From positions 1 to 64,000 of the forward strand of contig NZ_JBHFNP010000192.1 in the NCBI RefSeq assembly GCF_041929235.1: a stretch of DNA of 64,000 bases, written 5' to 3'. Made by a program: the position numbers and the translations under genes. How positions within the stretch are numbered: position 1 is the first letter of the stretch; every line of letters begins with the position of its first letter. Positions 25,599 to 35,767 of this stretch are shown in pieces. The DNA is from Microseira sp041929235. GTDB taxonomy: Bacteria; Cyanobacteriota; Cyanobacteriia; Cyanobacteriales; Aerosakkonemataceae. A model generated the notes under the pieces. It was not told the origin of the DNA, searched no databases, and saw only the letters and a list, made by a program, of their open reading frames with translations.

Positions 25599-27050
25599 AT
25601 GGTTAAAAAATTAGGGTTGAATGCTGCATTTGCGGTGGGAACCGATCTATCGGGGTTGAGATATGACGCTTACATGGCTTACAACTTTGTCATCGAAATC
25701 GATGGGTTGCTGACCGGGAATTTTTCAGAAGTAACGGGTTTAGAAAGTAAATTGGGGATGCCGAATTATTTAGACCCAAAATTGATACATAGATTGCTGC
25801 GCCCCATCGAACGACCGGGTGTTATTAATACTGGAATGGGTTGGGAAATTGTCAAGCGAGCGCAACAGTTTACTAATCGCTTGCCTTTGCTTTCTCATCT
25901 CACCCAACGATGGAATCGCAAAATCGGTTTTCAGGGAGATCAAATTCCCATTGTTTATGCTCAACCCCAACCCCAGGAAACTCCCACAACAAGATCGATT
26001 TCACCAGAATTAGGTCAGTCTCCTAGCAGTCAGCGAATGGTTGTGCAGGCGAAATTTGCACCTGGAAGCGCTGGCGCTAATAGACTTGTGCAAACAACAA
26101 ATGATTTGGCAGGCGAGACGCATACCCCACAAGAGTTTTTGGCGACAAAACCAACGGGGGAAAACTTTCCTAGCAGTCAGCTAATGGTAGTGCAGGCGAA
26201 ATTTGTGAGTGGAAGCGATCGCGCTAATAGACTGGTGCAAAAAACCAACCCAAAGGCAGGCGAGACGCCTACCCCACAAGAGTTTTTGGCGACAAAACCA
26301 AGGGGGGAAAACTTTCCTAGCAGTCAAACAACAGTCGTGCAAGCCAAATTTGTGAGTGGAAGCGATCGCAGCCTTTTTTCGCCCAAACCAACTCCCATCA
26401 GCACCACTGTGCCAATTGAGAAACCGCCACTTGAGCAAAGTTTAAGTCTCAATTCGCCAAATTTATCTTTGGAAACAAAGGCAATAAATATCGCTCGGCA
26501 ACTAGAGGATTTATCTGGAGAAACTATTCATAATCCAAGACCTATTGTGCGGGCGCGATCGCAACCGCTACCTGCTAGCGATCGTATCATTTTCCCAGGC
26601 GCAAACTTGCCCAGTTTTGTGGAGTCGATTGGGGAAGCGAACGCATTTGATACCAGCACCGCAGTCCCAAATTTATCTGGAGAAACAATCCAAAATCCCA
26701 AATCTAAAATCCAAAATCCCATGGGTTGGTCTGGATTAGAAACCCCTCTCGTATTTTCCAGTCCCCATGTTAATACAGAATCGGTGCAGACAGAATTGGA
26801 AGCACCAAACCCAGGCATTACTGGGATATCGAGAACTGAAGGCATGACCCAAACTACGGGATTATCGAGAGAAGTTTCTCAGAATATACAGTCCAATGAA
26901 GAATCTAATATACAACAACCCAATAGACAAGATAGCTCTAACATCCAAATTTCCATCGATATGGAGGCATTAACAGACAAAATAGAACGCCAACTAATGC
27001 AGCGGTTAATTATAGAAAGCGAACCGCGAGTCAGGACAACATGGAGTTAG
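25599..27050 (+). CDS. Tube-like N-terminus fused to a long repetitive disordered linker
   Basis: The protein has 483 residues. Residues 20-65 resemble the start of a second tube-type protein (DAYMAYNFVIEIDGLLTGNF, SEVTGLESKLGMPNYLDP). The rest of the tube fold is missing. Residues 140-260 contain three copies of a 49-residue repeat (DNA starts 26022, 26169, 26316; exact 147-bp period) with the motif VVQAKF. Further low-complexity sequence is translated from intergenic-type repeats (QNPKSKIQNP). A short amphipathic end, IQISIDMEALTDKIERQLMQ, looks conserved. The stop overlaps the LysM gene start by 10 bp. Possible role: adaptor between tube initiator and baseplate. Confidence 0.7.
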   Translation: MVKKLGLNAAFAVGTDLSGLRYDAYMAYNFVIEIDGLLTGNFSEVTGLESKLGMPNYLDPKLIHRLLRPIERPGVINTGMGWEIVKRAQQFTNRLPLLSHLTQRWNRKIGFQGDQIPIVYAQPQPQETPTTRSISPELGQSPSSQRMVVQAKFAPGSAGANRLVQTTNDLAGETHTPQEFLATKPTGENFPSSQLMVVQAKFVSGSDRANRLVQKTNPKAGETPTPQEFLATKPRGENFPSSQTTVVQAKFVSGSDRSLFSPKPTPISTTVPIEKPPLEQSLSLNSPNLSLETKAINIARQLEDLSGETIHNPRPIVRARSQPLPASDRIIFPGANLPSFVESIGEANAFDTSTAVPNLSGETIQNPKSKIQNPMGWSGLETPLVFSSPHVNTESVQTELEAPNPGITGISRTEGMTQTTGLSREVSQNIQSNEESNIQQPNRQDSSNIQISIDMEALTDKIERQLMQRLIIESEPRVRTTWS

Positions 27051-27721
27051 AAAAACTGACAATTTTAGGAGCAAGTAAATTCCCCATTTTCGACGAATAT
27101 CAACCTATTATAGCCCTTTTCAATCCCCAGCAAATTTCAATTTCTAAGACAAGATGGCAGGGTCAAGGGAATAGCCTCCAGCCAGCAGACGAATCAGCAA
27201 CTTTAACGGTCGAGTTGTTTTTCGATACTAGCCTGTTGAATGCCGAACAGATCAGCGGGATTGGCAGTATTATTGGACTGAATTTGTCAGGCAGCAGCCG
27301 ACTTAAAGATGTCCGAAAATCCACTATAAAAATTTATCAACTAACTGAAAAGAAGAGCGGTTTAGGTGCGATACCTAGACCTCCTATCTGCCGAATGAAA
27401 TGGGGACGCACTACAGTTTTATTTCAAGGATTTATCAAGCAATTAAATAAAACATTTACTCGTTTTCTGGCGGATGGAACGCCAGTTCGGGCTAAGCTGA
27501 ACTGCAGGTTTGAGGAATGGATATCGCCAGAAATCAAACAAAAAGAGCAAAACCCAATTGATCGCCCAATTCGCATCGTGCGGCGTGGAGAAACATTGAC
27601 CAGTATTGCTGCGGAAGAATACAACAATCCTGCACTTTGGAGAGTCATTGCTGCTGCCAATCGCCTCGATAATCCGCGCCAAATTACCCCCGGTCAACGC
27701 CTCACTGTTCCACCACTTTGA
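27041..27721 (+). CDS. eCIS LysM baseplate protein (Afp7-like)
   Basis: This 226-residue protein ends in a LysM domain (IRIVRRGETLTSIAAEEYNN, PALWRVIAAANRLDNP, ITPGQRLTVPP; residues 178-226). The N-terminal part (FPIFDEYQPIIALFNPQQIS) is the conserved region of the phage gp53/Afp7 type. It connects the hub to the tube at the baseplate; whether the LysM binds peptidoglycan in eCIS is not settled. It overlaps the upstream gene by 10 bp, so translation is likely coupled. Confidence 0.88.
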   Translation: MELEKLTILGASKFPIFDEYQPIIALFNPQQISISKTRWQGQGNSLQPADESATLTVELFFDTSLLNAEQISGIGSIIGLNLSGSSRLKDVRKSTIKIYQLTEKKSGLGAIPRPPICRMKWGRTTVLFQGFIKQLNKTFTRFLADGTPVRAKLNCRFEEWISPEIKQKEQNPIDRPIRIVRRGETLTSIAAEEYNNPALWRVIAAANRLDNPRQITPGQRLTVPPL

Positions 27722-27736
27722 TCGTTAAAAATAGAG

Positions 27737-28852
27737 ATGTCCCAACCTAAAGGTACTGAAGTTCTAACCCCTCAAGTCAAAGTTGCGATCGCAGGCAACC
27801 CTCTGCCACCTCAAGCGATCGCCGATTTGTCAAGCGTAACCGTGGTGGAAGACCTAGAAGGTGCGGGGATGTTTACCCTTCAATTAAAGACTTGGGATTT
27901 GGTGAAAGGTGAACTGACGTGGGTTGATAACAACTTATTTGACTGCGGCAATACTGTGGAAATTAAAATGGGTTACGAAAAATTAGAAACTCTAATTATT
28001 GGTGATATTACGGGGTTAGAACCTAGCTTTTCCCAAGATTCCGCACCCACATTGACTGTGCGAGGTCACGCTCTCCGCCATCGTTTAATGCGAGGCACCC
28101 AAAGGCGCAGTTTTCTTGAAATGAAAGACAGCGAAATTGCCAGTCAAATTGCTAGCGAACGGGGACTAGATGCCAAAGTTGAGGATAGCAAAGAAAAATT
28201 AAATCGCGTTTTGCAATCTAATAAAACGGATTGGGAATTTTTGCAAGCTCGGGCAAAACGGATTGGGTATGAGGTGTTAGTTAAAAACAAGACACTATAC
28301 TTTCGTCCGCCCCAAAATGCCAGCAGTCAGGTACTAAAATTAAACCGCGCAGACGATTTGCTGGACTTCTCTGCTCGACTGAGTACGATGAATCAGGTCG
28401 GACAGGTGGAAGTGCGGGGTTGGGATCCCCAACAGAAGGAGTTGTTTATTAGCAAGGTAGGTGTTGGTAATGAAACTACTAAAATGAAGGGTTCTATTAG
28501 CGGGCCGAAGGTGGCTAACCAAGAATTTGGCAAGACGAGTTATACGATTGCAAATGTCATTGTTTCGAGCCAAGCAGAAGCCAATCAAATCGCCTTAAAA
28601 CTGTTCAACGAAATGGCATTGAACTATATCACTGGGGATGGCAGTTGTTTGGGGCGTACAGATTTGCACCCCGGTACGACGAGCGAAATTACTGGTATTG
28701 GTAAGCGCTTTAGCGGGTCTTATTATGTTACGGCTGTCACCCACTCCTACAGCAAAACTCAAGGTTATCGCACTAATTTTTCGGTGAAACGAAATGCGAG
28801 TTGCTCTCCCATTTTTCATTTTTTTATCAAAAATATAGGAGGTTATAAATGA
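27737..28852 (+). CDS. eCIS hub protein, phage late control D / gp27-like
   Basis: This 371-residue protein belongs to the gpD/VgrG N-terminal family. Recognisable stretches are VTVVEDLEGAGMFTLQLKTW, LIIGDITGLEPSF, DSEIASQIASERGLDAKV, QSNKTDWEFLQARAKRIGYE and LHPGTTSEITGIGKRFSGSY followed by YVTAVTHSYSKTQGYRT. It forms the trimeric hub under the spike. In Afp and PVC the hub and spike are one protein (Afp8); here they are two genes joined by an ATGA overlap at 28849. Intact. Confidence 0.9.
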   Translation: MSQPKGTEVLTPQVKVAIAGNPLPPQAIADLSSVTVVEDLEGAGMFTLQLKTWDLVKGELTWVDNNLFDCGNTVEIKMGYEKLETLIIGDITGLEPSFSQDSAPTLTVRGHALRHRLMRGTQRRSFLEMKDSEIASQIASERGLDAKVEDSKEKLNRVLQSNKTDWEFLQARAKRIGYEVLVKNKTLYFRPPQNASSQVLKLNRADDLLDFSARLSTMNQVGQVEVRGWDPQQKELFISKVGVGNETTKMKGSISGPKVANQEFGKTSYTIANVIVSSQAEANQIALKLFNEMALNYITGDGSCLGRTDLHPGTTSEITGIGKRFSGSYYVTAVTHSYSKTQGYRTNFSVKRNASCSPIFHFFIKNIGGYK

Positions 28853-29538
28853 CAGGTAGAATACTATATTTGCTGTCTCCATCAGAGGATAACGATCGCT
28901 TTTATGGCGTGACGATCGGTACAGTTACCAATAATAAAGACGAAGAAGGACTGGGACGAGTGAAAGTGAAATTGCCTCGGATATCCGATACGGATGAGAC
29001 TTATTGGGCGAGCGTGTTGACTCCAATGGCAGGAAAGGAAAGAGGCATCTATTTTTTGCCGGAAGTTGGCGATGAGGTACTGGTGGCTTTTGACCAAGGG
29101 GATGTAAATTTTCCGTACATCTTAGGGGGGTTGTGGAATGGCAAGGATAAACCGCCGGAAACGAATGAGGATGGTAAAAATAACAAGCGGCTGATTAAAT
29201 CCCGCAGCGGTCATCAAATTATTTTGGACGATACGAAAGATGCCGAAAAAATTATCATTCAGGATTCGACTGGTAAAAACGAGATCGTTATCGACTCTAA
29301 AAACAATGCCATTATGCTTAAAGTGGAACAAGACTTAACGCTCGAGGCGAAAGGAAAAATCAGTCTAAAAACTAGCGGGGGCGATCTAGCGTTCGAGTGT
29401 AACAACCTCAATATTCAAGCCAAACAAAATTGCGAAATTAAAGCCAATGCTAACTGCAATATTGAGGCTAATGCTGGGATGGGAATTAAATGTTTGGCAG
29501 GTGTAAAAATCAATGACGGTGCTTTGGAGGTGACATAA
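28849..29538 (+). CDS. eCIS spike protein, gp5/VgrG OB-fold and beta-helix
   Basis: This 229-residue protein starts on the ATGA overlap with the hub gene. Residues 15-105 are the gp5-type OB fold (FYGVTIGTVTNNKDEEGLGR, ERGIYFLPEVGDEVLVAF, FPYILGGLWNGKDKPPE). Residues 120-225 are a repetitive triple-stranded beta-helix (IIIQDSTGKNEIVIDSKNN, IQAKQNCEIKANANCNIEAN). It trimerises into the membrane-piercing spike. No lysozyme domain is inserted. Confidence 0.92.
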   Translation: MTGRILYLLSPSEDNDRFYGVTIGTVTNNKDEEGLGRVKVKLPRISDTDETYWASVLTPMAGKERGIYFLPEVGDEVLVAFDQGDVNFPYILGGLWNGKDKPPETNEDGKNNKRLIKSRSGHQIILDDTKDAEKIIIQDSTGKNEIVIDSKNNAIMLKVEQDLTLEAKGKISLKTSGGDLAFECNNLNIQAKQNCEIKANANCNIEANAGMGIKCLAGVKINDGALEVT

Positions 29539-29861
29539 TGCCAGGAATGTTATTGCACGTCGGTGCAACGGTAAATTGCGATCATCAAGGACAAGCGCAG
29601 CCCAATTCTCCGAATCCAAGAGTGAAAGTAATGGGTAATCCTGTGGTGACTCAAGCTTCTCCTTATGCGATCGCAAGCTGTACAAATCCCCCGCCCCCTA
29701 ACAATGTTGGCGCTTGCACGGCAGCCCAGTGGATTGGCGCGGCTACCAGAGTCAAAGTAATGGGACAACCCGTTTTATTGCAAGATAGCAAAGCAATTTG
29801 TATACCCACAGGTACGCGATTAACTGTTGCTGTAACTCAAACGCGCGTCAAAGGAATTTAA
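29538..29861 (+). CDS. PAAR-like spike tip (Afp10-like)
   Basis: This 107-residue protein overlaps the spike stop by one base (TAATG). It begins MPGMLLHVGATVNCDHQGQA and has paired RVKVMGNPVV and RVKVMGQPVLL strands with conserved Cys and His residues, as expected of PAAR-like (DUF4280-type) tip proteins that sharpen the spike and bind a metal ion. No effector extension is fused to it. Confidence 0.85.
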   Translation: MPGMLLHVGATVNCDHQGQAQPNSPNPRVKVMGNPVVTQASPYAIASCTNPPPPNNVGACTAAQWIGAATRVKVMGQPVLLQDSKAICIPTGTRLTVAVTQTRVKGI

Positions 29862-29883
29862 AGCATAAAGAATGACAATAAAT

Positions 29884-29930
29884 TCCCAATTACCCATTAC
29901 CAATTACCCATTACCAATTACCCATTACCC
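29884..29930. repeat. ACCCATT/ACCAATT tandem repeat
   Basis: An imperfect tandem array of ATTACCCATTACCA type fills the gap up to the gp25-like start codon at 29931. No SD is visible in the last 15 bases. Confidence 0.65.
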
Positions 29931-30314
29931 ATGAATAGCAATTTTCTCGGAGTCGGATGGACATCCCCAGTGAAATTAGAAAATAATCAAATTGTCATGG
30001 CGCATTATGAAGAGTGCGTCCGCCAATCAATTTGGACGATATTAAGTACCGCGAGGGGAGAACGGTTGATGCGTCCGGATTTTGGTTGTGGAATTCACGA
30101 TTTGGTGTTGGCAAATAACAGTGCTGGCACGATCGGAACGGCGAGCGATGAAGTGCGTCAAGCGTTAATTCAATGGGAACCGCGCATCGATGTATTGGAT
30201 GTAGATGCGAGTCTTGATCCAAGCCAATCAAACCGATTGCTGATTCAGGTTAATTATCAAGTTCGCACGACAAATAATCGATTCAATTTGGTTTATCCAT
30301 TCTATTTGGGCTAA
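29931..30314 (+). CDS. eCIS baseplate wedge protein gp25-like (Afp9-like)
   Basis: This 127-residue protein is of the GPW/gp25 family: FLGVGWTSPVKLENN, HYEECVRQSIWTILSTARGE, RLMRPDFGCGIHDLVLANNS and LLIQVNYQVRTTNNRFNLVY. It nucleates sheath assembly at the baseplate and is one of the most conserved CIS components. Intact, five bases before the next baseplate gene. Confidence 0.93.
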   Translation: MNSNFLGVGWTSPVKLENNQIVMAHYEECVRQSIWTILSTARGERLMRPDFGCGIHDLVLANNSAGTIGTASDEVRQALIQWEPRIDVLDVDASLDPSQSNRLLIQVNYQVRTTNNRFNLVYPFYLG

Positions 30315-30319
30315 CTCTT

Positions 30320-33300
30320 ATGTCGATTCAACCGCCAAAGATTGACAACCGTACTTATGAAGATATAGTCGAACAAACGGTCAAGTTAGTACAACATTAT
30401 ACCGCCCAGGAAAGTAGCGAATTAGTCGATAATAAAGCAGAATTTTTGCGCGAGCGCACTCTCGCCGAGGACATCAAAGACACTGACGGCAAGATAATCG
30501 CGACTGCCGGGACGTTAATCGACGAAAATTTAGCAGATGCGATCGCAAAAGTCAAGGGTTTAGAAAAAATTAATGTTAAGGTCAAAGGCTGGTTGAAACC
30601 TGAAAAGCCTGACGCAGGTTTGGCGCTGATTCGCATTTTTGGGCGGATGGTAGCAACGGTGAGCGATCGCCTGAATCGAGTCCCTGAAAAAAACTTTCTC
30701 GCTTTTCTAGATTTGCTCGGTACGCAAATTTTACCACCCCAGCCAGCGCGAGTTCCATTAACTTTTTCTCTGGCATCTGGCGTACCAGAAAATACAACAG
30801 CTTTGGTTCCAGCTTACACGCAAATTTCTGCGCCACCTGCCGAGGGAGAAGAGGAAGAAGTTGTCTTTGAAACAGAAAGCGATGTGCTGGTAACGCCAGT
30901 GCAATTGCCAGCGGTGTTTGTACGACAGTTAGAGGCAGATAAGTATAGCCATCGCACGTTACAAGCAACAGGAAAACAAGTTACTGCTTTTTTAGTTTTT
31001 ACACGAGATACCGCGAGCGAACATAGTCTTTACTTACCTAGCGACCAACTATTCACGTTACCTGCCCCTAAAACAGTCACGCTAACTGTTGAAACCTCGA
31101 ACGCAGAGGATTGGAATAAGTTATCTCTCGCTTGGTCTTATTGGGATGGAACTGCTTGGCAATTGCTATTATCTCCGAATTCAACAAATCTGGTCACACT
31201 TGACAACTTTCCAGCCATTACTCCCCATACAATTGACGGTTTAAATTCGGCTTGGTTGCGCGTTAAACTGATTTCATCGCTTGCGGCATCACCACAGATT
31301 AATCGCATCACTGCCACCGTCAACATCCAGCGAAACAATTTAGCTCCCGCTCGATGCTTTTTCAACAGCATTCCTATTGATTTGAGTAAAGATTTTTATC
31401 CATTTGGCGAACAACCCCGTTTTAATGACACTTTCTATATTGCTAGCCAAGCCCCCTAGAAAATGCCAGAGTACCGGTGACAGTGAGGCTAAGTGAAAAT
31501 TTACCTATCAATCCGAATGGCGGTGATGTGGAGGTGGTTTGGGAAGCTTGGAATGCGAGTAATTGGGAAGCGTTGCAACTCACTGCCAAAAACTTGAATG
31601 GACAACCAATTACAGATTTAAAGTTGTCACCAATCAAATTTACAGCGAGTGGCAAGGTAGAGTTTACACTCTCGCGACCTGGAACTCAAATTTCAGTTAA
31701 TGGCGAGACTAATTACTGGCTTCGTATTCGCATTATCAAAGGAAATTACGGGAGTGGAACTACGTTAGGTCAACCCATTAATTTGACTTACTTAAGCCAA
31801 AAAGCCAACCCCACAGAAAAGTCGCTAACTGTTCAGAATGTGAGAGGCTTTATGCTGGATGATGCTGTTTTGATCGTGGCGGCAAACAACTCACAAACAG
31901 GTTCAATTAAGGATATTATATTAAAGTATAAAAAGCTCATTTTGGCAGAAAATATCAACCAAGAGTTCCCAGTAGGAACGACAGTGATGCTGAACTCATC
32001 TGCCAGTTTCGCACCACCATCAGTGGGATCTATCCAACTCGACTATACCTATAATAAAAGTGCCAACCTTTCCACCTGCGTGACTTATAATAATTTTACC
32101 TATGTGAAACAGGTGATTACAAATAACACTGGATTCTCACCGTTCGCTCGTTCAACTGATACCAAACCCTATTTATATTTGGGTTTCGATCGACCTTTCC
32201 CCAATCCAGCGATCGCGCTTTATTTCCAAGTAGAATCCCCAACCTCTGAAGAATTATCGGTAGAAACGACAAATCCCACATCGCCTCGCTTAGTTTGGCA
32301 ATATTTCAACGGCAAAACTTGGGAAAATTTGAGCGTTATTGATGAAACTTCTGCCTTTGGCGATCGCGGACTGATTAAATTTATCGGGCCATCTGACTTT
32401 AGGGAAACTCAGGAATTTGGCAAAACCCTTTATTGGTTGCGCGTCCGTTGGGAAAGCGGCAACTTCCGAGTGCAACCGCCCTGGCGTCGCATCCTGACAA
32501 ATACGATTTGGGCAAGTCAAACTACAACGCTGCAAAATGAAATTTTAGGTTCGAGTAATGGCAACCCCAATCAAACATTTTACACCGTACAATCGCCAGT
32601 TTTGTCAGGTCAGCAGTTGGAAGTACAAGAACCAAAAATACCGTCCCTAGAAGAACAAATTGCGATTGAAAAGTTAGAAGGAAAACAGGCAATTACCATT
32701 GTTCGAGATGAAACGGGAGAGGTTGAAACTGTGTGGGTGCGATCGCATGAAGTCTCGGAATTTTATCAGTCGGGAATGGGCGCGCCACTACACTATTAAT
32801 CACTTAACTGGAGAAATTCAGTTTGGCGACGGAAAATATGGCATGATACCGCCTCAAGGTCGCAATAACATTCCCATGACGCGACATAAAACGGATGGCG
32901 GCGCGAGAGGTAACAAACCTGCTAACACCATCAATCAATTAAAAACGACAATTCCTTACATCGATCGCGTTATCAATTTAGAAGCTGCTGCTGGTGGAAG
33001 CGATCGCGAACCCATCGATCGAGTGCAGGAAAGGGGGCAAAAATTTATTCGCCATCGGGGTGGCGCTGTCACCGTTCAAGATTTTGAAGATTTGGCTTAC
33101 GAAGCATCTGCCGATATTGCCAGGGTAAAAGCGATCGCGCCTACTTACGATCCCCTGACTGAAGAGTTGTGGTTAGACCGAAACATAAAACAAGAAGAAC
33201 GGGATGCCAGAGTAAATAAACTCAAAGAAATTAAGGCAGGTTTAGTCAAACTGTTTATCGTTCCCCGCAATGATTCTCCTCAACCTATTCCTAGTTTGGC

Positions 33301-33694
33301 ACTGATTGATCGCGTAGAAACTTACCTGCGCGATCGCGCTTCTCCGACACTTAACCTCTGGGTTGGTAGTCCTCAATGGCTGCAAGTTTCGGTCACGGCG
33401 GAGGTTGTTCCCACTGCCTTAGAATTTGCCGATGCTGTCAGGACTGCGGTTATCCAGCGGTTAGAAACCTTTCTCCATCCTCTGACAGGTGGTGTCAGCG
33501 GACAAGGATGGGAATTTGGCAGAGAACCCCACGAATCTGATTTTTATTCCTTAATTGAAGCGATCGATAGTGTAGATTATGTCCGTTCTTTATCGGTCAA
33601 AATCGAACCCGAACCGCCATCACCGCCAGAACCTTTTCTGATTTTTTCTGGCAGTCATAATATTACCTTGTTTTTATCCGAAATAGGAGGTTAA
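30320..33694 (+). pseudogene. eCIS baseplate J protein (Afp11-like), two frameshifts
   Basis: It reads as one protein of about 1,125 residues if two shifts are corrected. The first frame (30320-31459) has TYEDIVEQTVKLVQHYTAQE and ALIRIFGRMVATVSDRLNRV. It ends at a stop in GCCCCCTAG; one more C in the run 31452-31456 would continue into LENARVPVTVRLSENLPINP. The second frame runs to about 32785 (HEVSEFYQSGMGA), where a two-base gap near GGCGCGCC separates it from RHYTINHLTGEIQFGDGKYG and the conserved baseplate J C-terminus (VQDFEDLAYEASADIARVKA). The wedge protein is essential in known CIS, so if these lesions are real the particle cannot assemble. Confidence 0.85.
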
Positions 33695-33697
33695 TCG

Positions 33698-34624
33698 ATG
33701 TCTATCCCCTTACCAAACCTCGACGATCGCACTTATGAAGACTTAGTAGAAGAGGCGCGATCGCTTATCCCGATCGAATGTCCCGAATGGACAGATCGCA
33801 ACCCCACCGATACGGGAATTATTTTAATTGAATTGCTGGCTTGGTTGACCGAAATGACGCTTTATCGCGTGAACCGAGTCAGCGATCGCAACTACGAAAC
33901 TTTTTTAAATCTACTCAAGGAAACACCCTGGAAATTACCCAATGACTTGGTAGAACCACAGGCACGAGAAGCCGCACTTGAGGAAGAAACGCGCAACACA
34001 ATTTTAGAATTGCGGCAGCGATATCGCGCTGTGACTAAGGAGGATTTCGAGCAGCTTGTTTGGCAAGATTGGGAGCAAAAAAATAAGATTAAACGAGTGT
34101 ATGTAATCCCAGACTGCGCTCGGGAATCATCCAACAACAATGCTCCTGGACATATTAGTTTAGTTATCGTTCCCGCTCGCGTCCAAGTCGAACCAATCCC
34201 TCAATTATACCAAGAGCTAAAACTGTGGTTGGATCAGCGAAAATTGCTGACGACTCGCCTTCATATCGTGCAACCAAATTACGTAACCTTCAACATCAGT
34301 GCTGACTTATATCTAGAAGATGGTGCCGACATTAAACAAGTAGAACAGCTCGTGCGGGAAGAAATCAACACCTTCTTTCATCCCCTACAATCTGGAACTT
34401 ATTGGGATGGGAAAGGCTGGCGCTTTGGTCGAAATGTTTATCCATCGGAAATCTATGCCTTACTCGATCGCGTGTCGGGAGTTGATTACGTTAAAAATCT
34501 TGTACTTTCTGAGTCAAAGGAAACTGCCACAACCGATACTGTTAATAGTATCCCTCGCGATCTCGTAACAATAGGTCAGGTTACTCTCAAGTTTAAGGAT
34601 CGATTAGGTAATGACTGGCGATAG
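33698..34624 (+). CDS. eCIS second baseplate J-like protein (Afp12-like)
   Basis: The protein has 308 residues, with AGGAGGT about seven bases upstream of the ATG. The start LPNLDDRTYEDLVEEARSLI, followed by ECPEWTDRNPTDTGIILIELLAWLTE and LYRVNRVSDRNYETFLNLL, matches the N-terminus of baseplate J-like wedge proteins. The C-terminal RFGRNVYPSEIYALLDRVSG, VDYVKNL ending is shared with the Afp11-like gene. It is shorter than the usual Afp12, lacking a middle domain, but the frame is intact. It overlaps the next gene by 14 bp. Confidence 0.85.
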   Translation: MSIPLPNLDDRTYEDLVEEARSLIPIECPEWTDRNPTDTGIILIELLAWLTEMTLYRVNRVSDRNYETFLNLLKETPWKLPNDLVEPQAREAALEEETRNTILELRQRYRAVTKEDFEQLVWQDWEQKNKIKRVYVIPDCARESSNNNAPGHISLVIVPARVQVEPIPQLYQELKLWLDQRKLLTTRLHIVQPNYVTFNISADLYLEDGADIKQVEQLVREEINTFFHPLQSGTYWDGKGWRFGRNVYPSEIYALLDRVSGVDYVKNLVLSESKETATTDTVNSIPRDLVTIGQVTLKFKDRLGNDWR

Positions 34625-35663
34625 CAGCGATTATCTTAAATATCTTCCAGCAATACTGCAAGCTGATGATGTCATCGCTCGCTTTTTGCTGGCATTTGAA
34701 CAGATTTTAACTGGGAGCAATTTCCCCTCTGAAAAGAATCCCGACATTATCGATCGGTCGTCCTCTCATCCCCCTGGATTAGAAGCGGTTATTGGAGCGA
34801 TTCATACCTACTTTAACCCCGATTTAACGCCAGAATAATTTCTGCCTTGGTTAGCCAGTTGGGTCGCTTTAAGTCTGCGAGATAATTGGCAACCTGACAC
34901 CAAACGCAAGTTTATTAAAAAAATTGTTCCTTTCTATCGCCTGCGCGGTACTAAAGAGGGATTGGAACAAGTTTTGAGGCTTTATTTGAAAAGTGTCAAA
35001 TTACCAGAAAACGTCACCATTTACCAGGATGATTATTTCCCAGACCACTAATTTCAAGTGGAACTAAGGCTACCCAGACTAGAGTCCAGCCGTTATTGGC
35101 AGCAAGTCCGCATTGCCAAAGCAATTATCGACCAAGAAAAGCCCGCGCATACATATTACGGCTTGAAAATTCAAGTACCGTCAATGCAGATTACGGGCAA
35201 TGTTTATGCCGTTCAGATTAAGCCAATTAATTTTCTGTATTTGGTCGGTTTCCAGGTAACATACAAAATCGCTGTCAAAATTAGCCGTAAAGAGGAGGAA
35301 AATAACAATCTGAGATTGAGTATTAAAGGAGGGTTCGCAGAAGTGAAGGTTTACAATTATCAAATCGGTACGGGCAATCTGGAAGTCAGTTATACTTTAA
35401 ATGAACAAGAAATTAAGACGGTTAAAGATTGGTATGTCGCCATCGATAATTTGATCGATCGCGATGCCACAGGTTCCATCTCGATTACAACAACCTACTC
35501 TGAATCTAAATCGAAACCACCGTCACAACTTAAATCGGAAACCCAGTCCCAGGAATACACATTCTTTGTGCCACCTGGATTAAAAATATTCACAAAGCAG
35601 GAAGATAAATATGTAGATGGTAATACCTGGTTAGGAACCGAGGGAATCGAAGCCAAAAAATAA
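34611..35663 (+). pseudogene. eCIS tail protein with two in-frame TAA stops
   Basis: One continuous frame of 350 codons resembles the phage-tail-protein-I type genes of eCIS loci (YLKYLPAILQADDVIARFLL, AIHTYFNPDLTPE, FLPWLASWVALSLRDNW, RKFIKKIVPFYRLRGTKEGL, FQVELRLPRLESS). It is broken by a TAA at 34836-34838 (Glu expected, in TPE-E-FLPW) and a TAA at 35049-35051 (an aromatic residue is expected before FQVELRL). Sequence on both sides of each stop stays in frame and well conserved. The product would link the baseplate to the fibre. If the stops are real, only 75 residues are made. Confidence 0.75.
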
Positions 35664-35767
35664 CACGCTCGCCACATAAGCAGACAAAACTCACAAGTAA
35701 AAAGAAGTCGCTGTTAGCCATTCTCTATTTAATCGCCAATAACCAATAAACAAAGGAGACAAAAGTC

